Shown: positions 61,201-64,000 of the stretch, piece by piece
Position numbering within the stretch: position 1 is the stretch's first letter
How the letters are laid out: each line of letters opens with the position of its first letter
Assembly (NCBI RefSeq): GCF_007747655.1
Contig: NZ_CP036274.1
Span: 4,402,001-4,466,000, forward strand
DNA: 64,000 bases
DNA from: Anatilimnocola aggregata
GTDB lineage: Bacteria > Planctomycetota > Planctomycetia > Pirellulales > Pirellulaceae
Direction of reading: 5' to 3'
Translations under genes and position numbers: made by a program
The notes under the pieces: model-generated
Told to the model about the DNA's origin: nothing
The model's database searches: none
What the model saw: only the letters and a program-made list of their open reading frames with translations

Positions 61201-64000
61201 TCCGCGTACTACCCTCGTCGCCGAAGGACAGATCGTAGCTGCCATCGCTGTTCCAGCGCGACACTTGCACGTCACCGCTCTGAGTGGTGAAGACCCCGGT
61301 CAGTTTTCCGTCTGGCTGAATTGCCACCGAAACCAACCCATCTGGCGATGCATCGGTCAGAACTTGAACGATCCCATTCGTACCAAACGAAGAATCGAGT
61401 ATGCCGCTTGGGTCGTACCGCAGCAGGGCAAAGCCCGCGTCGATTCGTGCGGCAACCACGATTTTGCCGTCGGGCTGCACGAGCACACTATTGCCGCTGT
61501 CGTTTCCATTTACGCTGGTAGTCGTAGAGCCCGCGGTGCCAAACGAGGTGTCGAGCGAACCATCGGGCATGATGCGGGTAAGTAGAATGTCTCCCATTCC
61601 CGCCGTGGCAACAAAGCCAGTGACTACGAGTTTGCCGTCGGCCTGCAGGGCAACATCTGCCGTGTGCACGTCGACATCGCCAAAGTGAAACTCGGCGAGA
61701 CCGTTGACGCCAAACGAAGTATCCAGTGTGCCGTCGCTGTGGTAGCGGGCAACGCCCATGTGCGGCAAACCCATCGCTTGGATCGGCCCAGCCACGATAA
61801 ACCGGCCATCGGGCAGCAGCACCAGGCTTTCGACAAAGTTCATCATCGCGCCGGGGAAAACCGTTCGTACCAATCCAGCATTGCCGAACGAGGTATCGAG
61901 CGAGCCATCGCGATTGTAGCGCATCACATTCCAGGACATCGCGGCACTCATGTCGTGCGCGGTGCCGGCAACTAGCGTCTTGCCGTCGGGCTGAACGACT
62001 ACTTCAGTGCGGCCGAAGTTCATCGTTGGTCCGATAAACGCCGTTGTCACAAGCCCACTCTCGCCGAACGTCGTATCGACGGCACCATTCGCCTCGAATC
62101 GTACCAGGTTGACATCAAACTGCATTGCCGGCGGCAATCCCAGTAAGAATCCTGCGGCGATGATACTCCCGTCGGCCTGCATGGTGGCCGCCACTATATT
62201 GCTGCGGGGAGCAACGACGTCTGCTTCAGCGAGACCATCGATGCCAAAGGTCAAATCCAGGTTGCCGTCGGTGAGGTAACGTGCCACAGCAAATGACGGA
62301 ATACCACTGCTGTTTGTAGCGGTACCCACCAGCAAGATTTTGCCGTCCGCCTGCAAGAACATGTCGTTGATGGTATCGTTGCCACCATGAAAGTCGGTAA
62401 TGTTGAGTCCCGACGAACCCGGTCCAAATGCGCTATCGAGCGTGCCATCCGCAGCTAGTCGCATGAGTGTGAAGTCTTGCTCCACTTCACCAAAGCGACC
62501 AGCGAACACGACTTTGCTGTCGGGCTGAATCACAATCGCCTGGATTTCGTCGTCACCGCCGAGATCCGCAATCTCGTAGCCATCGTCCGAAAATGTGAGA
62601 TCAAGTGCGCCAGTCGCTGTAACCTTCGCGATGAACAAGTCGCGCTGGCTGCCGTCCCACGTGGAACCGCCAAATACAATCCAGCCGTCGGCATGCAGGG
62701 CCGCATCGACCATTTGCTCGGAAAATACGCCCAAATCGACGATTGTTTTGCCACCTGTGCCGAAGGATGCGTCCAATGATCCCGAGGGCAACAGTCTGGC
62801 AATCGCGGTATCAACATCCCAGCCATCCGAAAGCTGGCCGACGAGTGTCAACGTTCCATTCACCGGATTGACGAGTAGCTTTTGCAGCCCCTCGGAGGTC
62901 CCGCCAAAGTCAATTTGCACCGAGCCCGCGCTGCCAAAGGACGTATCGAGTTGACCATTCGGCAGCAGTCGCGTCACCTGCATGTCCTGGTCGGTTCCGT
63001 TGTAAATCGAACCAGCTAAGAGGATGCCACCATCGGCCTGCAAGGCGATGGTTTGCGCAGAGAAGACTGCGGAACTGGGCAGCAAAACATCGCCGCCAGT
63101 TCCGAACGATGAGTCCAGGCTTCCGTCGGGCAAGTATCGCAGAAGGTGAAAGGCAGTCCCAGCGAACGAAGACTGATGCGCCAAGACGAGAATCTTGCCG
63201 TCGGGTTGGGTGGTCGACAGTGCCAACGGCATGTCAAACGAATCACCCGGCGCATCGGTAGTGACGTATCCGCCGCCGAAGGTTGGATCGAGAGCCGCCG
63301 GATTAGGCCCCGCGAAGACAAACGGAGCCACGTTGAGCACTGTCAACTCGTGCGACCACTCGGTACTACCTCCTTCGTCGTCGGTGACGATGACCGTAAT
63401 GGTGAAGATGCCATCGTCTAAGTAGCGATGATTGCTGATTAAACTTCCCACGCCTTGCGATTCGGTAATGGAGGCATTCTCGAGTGGTGTGCCATCGCCC
63501 CAGTCGATTGTCGCAGTGTGCGTGTCGAAGCTGCTCGCATCGGCAAAGTTGATTACTAGCGGAAACCGGCTCCCTTCATTAATCGTAGCTGGCACTGGCG
63601 CGTCGCCCAGCAATCTGGCGATCGCAAAATCCAGGGTGAAACTTCCAGAAATGGTGAACGATGTTCCCGCGGCAAAGATTCCGCCCGTGGGCGAGAGGGC
63701 AACCGCCCATCCAGTATCTTGCGGCGAAGCAAAATCCAGAGTCTGGATTCCGCCCGTCCCGAAACCCAAATCCAGCGCACCGTCAGTATCGAACCTCGCC
63801 ACGAGCATGTCTTGAATCGTGGGTTCAGACCCAAAGAACGTACCATTCACGAGTATCTTGCCGTCGGCTTGAACAGCTACTCCATAGCCTTCGGAATAGG
63901 TGCCGGGGACCGCCACATACGCCCAGCCGGCATCGCCAAACGCGGTGTCGATGGTGCCGTTTTCATTCACGAGGACCACCGCAGGACCTTGGCCTAAGTT
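55262..64000 (-). CDS. Giant secreted delta-60/PKD/RTX repeat protein, 5'-truncated by the window
   Basis: At least 2,900 residues are visible and the frame stays open to the window edge, so the N-terminus is missing. Reading N to C: about 16 delta-60 type units (LDTSFGTAGSTTT, LDSSFGTNGIVQV) with VxxQxDGKIxVAG cores; a PKD fold early (about 63330-63590, DTHTATIDWGDGTP) and a second near 60620-60870; a beta-helix-like region (about 58700-60000) of filamentous-haemagglutinin style; RTX calcium repeats (GGSGNDILTGDSQQN; GGAGNDTLDGGDGND); nine or so 62-residue repeats; more RTX; and a C-terminal QAGLDWFFANSLEDLLIDRN. From the family this is a calcium-dependent adhesin or matrix protein, secreted. 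Nothing suggests a frameshift. Confidence 0.85.
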   Translation of the reverse strand, partial: NLGQGPAVVLVNENGTIDTAFGDAGWAYVAVPGTYSEGYGVAVQADGKILVNGTFFGSEPTIQDMLVARFDTDGALDLGFGTGGIQTLDFASPQDTGWAVALSPTGGIFAAGTSFTISGSFTLDFAIARLLGDAPVPATINEGSRFPLVINFADASSFDTHTATIDWGDGTPLENASITESQGVGSLISNHRYLDDGIFTITVIVTDDEGGSTEWSHELTVLNVAPFVFAGPNPAALDPTFGGGYVTTDAPGDSFDMPLALSTTQPDGKILVLAHQSSFAGTAFHLLRYLPDGSLDSSFGTGGDVLLPSSAVFSAQTIALQADGGILLAGSIYNGTDQDMQVTRLLPNGQLDTSFGSAGSVQIDFGGTSEGLQKLLVNPVNGTLTLVGQLSDGWDVDTAIARLLPSGSLDASFGTGGKTIVDLGVFSEQMVDAALHADGWIVFGGSTWDGSQRDLFIAKVTATGALDLTFSDDGYEIADLGGDDEIQAIVIQPDSKVVFAGRFGEVEQDFTLMRLAADGTLDSAFGPGSSGLNITDFHGGNDTINDMFLQADGKILLVGTATNSSGIPSFAVARYLTDGNLDLTFGIDGLAEADVVAPRSNIVAATMQADGSIIAAGFLLGLPPAMQFDVNLVRFEANGAVDTTFGESGLVTTAFIGPTMNFGRTEVVVQPDGKTLVAGTAHDMSAAMSWNVMRYNRDGSLDTSFGNAGLVRTVFPGAMMNFVESLVLLPDGRFIVAGPIQAMGLPHMGVARYHSDGTLDTSFGVNGLAEFHFGDVDVHTADVALQADGKLVVTGFVATAGMGDILLTRIMPDGSLDTSFGTAGSTTTSVNGNDSGNSVLVQPDGKIVVAARIDAGFALLRYDPSGILDSSFGTNGIVQVLTDASPDGLVSVAIQPDGKLTGVFTTQSGDVQVSRWNSDGSYDLSFGDEGSTRIDFGGIDTGSDLAIQADGKVLIAGYSITAGPSSNDFAVARLNSDGTIDSQFGTNGFKLDDFNSPIDNAHSIALDPMGGFVVAGTTFSQFGNFTFDFAIARYNGDGNSNLTAQVGEEFPLSADFSDAGILDTHTATIDWGDGSAIETASVTEANGFGTAAGTHTYTEPGTYTAILTVIDDDGLATEREFEITVSQLGTTVELVGGNVIVTDTAGTTSNDLTISRDGVYIRISDPYFPLIALAGAIQIDAHTVDILADDITGVLLVNAADGNDTLTIDFNGGNPLPVGGIDFAGGEPQGATSDSLRIIGGEQGSVTYNYASGTSGNIILENYGTVSFTGTDHIRNTGTADNVTFNLPGTADTELSINDYSTGIAHIDSGIDSIPVTEFAVPSAGMSLAFNLGAGNQTLVINSLTLRADTDLLIDGQEGAQDVVAPSLGGPQVVTGDLFIAAETIMGVMRLEVAGDVILDAGSTGEIYLSSLQNAMSGNISVTSGSLHLSNSSSFNFGDVSLTGDLFLIAGGSIQQAPSSSIVIQGNTSVFSMGGAGDIVWDNPLNDFGGPVSIGVDGNLAISDANDLAIHGFGVSGDLTVAAAGNITQDFAINATHASFSGANIVLDNPTNDLQGLITLNAENVTLINAGDIQLGAVAVTGQLSLRTEGAVTQSTAGINTVDLAIEAGTGIYLSTGGPANHVVTIALLTSSGDVSYVGGSSLTVGTVDGINGITTSSGNISVTTSAGELFTPAPILAASGSVNVQAAQLIQMLSSMEGSAGVTVQADSFIILMGTGSITSAGNVAIHLNSNGLIILDGAIYSPTAASLSGTGSTNAFIVEAMAEFAGGLTVAGNGGEDALVYRGSLDARWNVTGANAGNIVGISGPVDFTGIAILDSGSGNDTFAFAIGSSVSGSVIGAEGSDTLDYSEFTTSVNANLLTGAATATGGVSGIENLTGGSGNDILTGDSQQNILIGNAGADSLLGNEADDTLEGGAGNDTLDGGDGNDTYLFDTDSQLGTDQLDDFLGIDTLDFSSTTTIGVTIKLAVTANQTVNSNLKLRLGTTGTFENVIGSAQNDFFTGNELSNVLTGGLGDDTYIFTTTAIEQTDTIVELPGGGTDLLNFSALDATDTLLIDLSSQSQMLGFHTNRTLQVFEAGQAANIENVTGGDGSDVLIGNAANNVLNGGSGNDSLLGGLGSNTLIGGGGTDWALTGRDTNFTVTATTLTGDDGGVDSLSGIESVNLAGGAGNNTFTLAGWTGTGSFSGNGGVDTVVATANLNMVLGDTSLTVGTKFFALDSIAVANLAGGASANQFTLSDWTGTGSITGGGGADRVIYVNDTFIILNDSHLTANGMFMTLNAIGRAELTGGASTNTFSVAGWTGNLSVDGGGDIDTILSSHDANFTLTNTSLAISGLPNWSLASVESAHLNGGDGDNTFTVSGWSGTGLVAGNGGSDTLIANRNTDFILTNANLTTTDGLALDLSSVEVANLTDGGGSHLFDVSGWTGSGKLTGAGGSDMLVVIKDTNFTLGSTYLTASDGLNMVLATMEIANLIGGESNNTFDVSGWTGTGAVVGGGGTNTVAATRNGNFTLTDSTVSVSGGFDLILSDITIANLIGGTSANTFNVTGWTGIGSLTGLGGNDIVTATKDTNFAIGDGAFTTLDGMSLALNTIEIANLTGGAGNNTFDASGWTGSGTFAGGGGTDVVRATKSANFELANNRLQTDDAMDVVLSGITVADLIAGPTGATFDITAWTGTGSLTGNGGFVSVAAVRNANFTLTDSHLSISDGTSFNLQGITVAELEGGAGNNVMDASGFSGTAVLNGLGGNDILFGGSGDDWLTGGTSDDIVVGNAGNDTLVGNAGRDLLIGGTGADNGEADLIPPGIDGGGGDDLLIAGTTSYDANIAALTAIMAEWTSGNNYATRVNNLRQGTGANGAYVLRVAGDSGLGAATVFDDDDIDNLRGQAGLDWFFANSLEDLLIDRNSSSESLSNLE
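55825..57499 (-). repeat. Nine tandem 62-residue protein repeats
   Basis: Inside the giant gene, nine consecutive units of about 186 bp encode the pattern N-T-F-x-V-x-G-W-T-G-T-G, then a Gly-rich turn, D-T-V-x-A-T-x-D-x-N-F-T-L, then L-x-x-I-x-x-A-N-L-x-G-G. Starts of units include NTFTLAGWTGTG, NQFTLSDWTGTG, NTFDVSGWTGTG and NTFDASGWTGSG. The units differ from each other throughout, so the array is old rather than a recent expansion. A tenth, diverged half-copy leads into the RTX repeats at 55770. Confidence 0.75.

Overview
The window reads as a chromosome segment of a planctomycete, most like the Pirellula/Blastopirellula/Gemmata side of the phylum. The evidence is gene content: haem-motif proteins of the DUF1549/DUF1553, DUF1592 and DUF1552 families, a DUF1501 protein, an ECF sigma factor next to a Ser/Thr kinase with WD40 repeats, a Tat-exported Gfo/Idh/MocA oxidoreductase, PPC-domain and delta-60/PKD/RTX giant secreted proteins, and several palindromic intergenic repeats. 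No rRNA, tRNA, CRISPR array, transposase or phage gene was seen. The last gene runs off the right edge.

Layout. 1-3670: palindromic repeat element, an N-end-rule aminoacyl-transferase (bpt) and a SurA/PpiD-like membrane-anchored chaperone ending at a strong terminator. 3676-12401: two head-to-head groups of secreted planctomycete proteins, DUF1592-DUF1552-metallopeptidase leftward and DUF1553-DUF1501 rightward. 12796-22820: a rightward block made of an ECF sigma factor, a Ser/Thr kinase carrying an anti-sigma-type zinc finger and seven WD40 repeats, two tandem paralogous secreted proteins each preceded by a similar leader hairpin, a secreted WD40-caspase and a secreted beta-propeller. 23005-24376: ribose-5-phosphate isomerase and a histidine phosphatase. 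24698-33806: exported oxidoreductase, HEAT-repeat protein and a 1766-residue secreted protein with a CBM9-like end. 33797-34723: MarR regulator plus DUF1398 protein behind a perfect 18-bp palindrome. 34943-38238: GTPase and Tex. 38239-38868: repeat-rich spacer. 38869-44590: membrane protein, YgfZ-methyltransferase-MATE operon and an unknown coiled-coil membrane protein. 44591-45176: a second repeat-rich spacer that shares a 17-mer with the first. 45177-50480: Big2-DUF1549-DUF1553 protein overlapping a PPC protein, then HD and VTT proteins. 50493-53280: serC-serA serine operon. 53556-55226: small membrane protein and EamA transporter. 55262-64000: 5'-truncated giant adhesin-like protein with delta-60, PKD, RTX and about nine copies of a 62-residue repeat.

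The best candidate for an undescribed system is 12796-22820. It puts a sigma factor, a kinase that could sequester it, a pair of duplicated secreted proteins with a covarying leader hairpin, and a secreted caspase in one direction. The functional link between them is inference from proximity. Starts were often moved inward from the longest open frame to the ATG followed by a signal peptide or preceded by a ribosome binding site; such choices are stated per gene.
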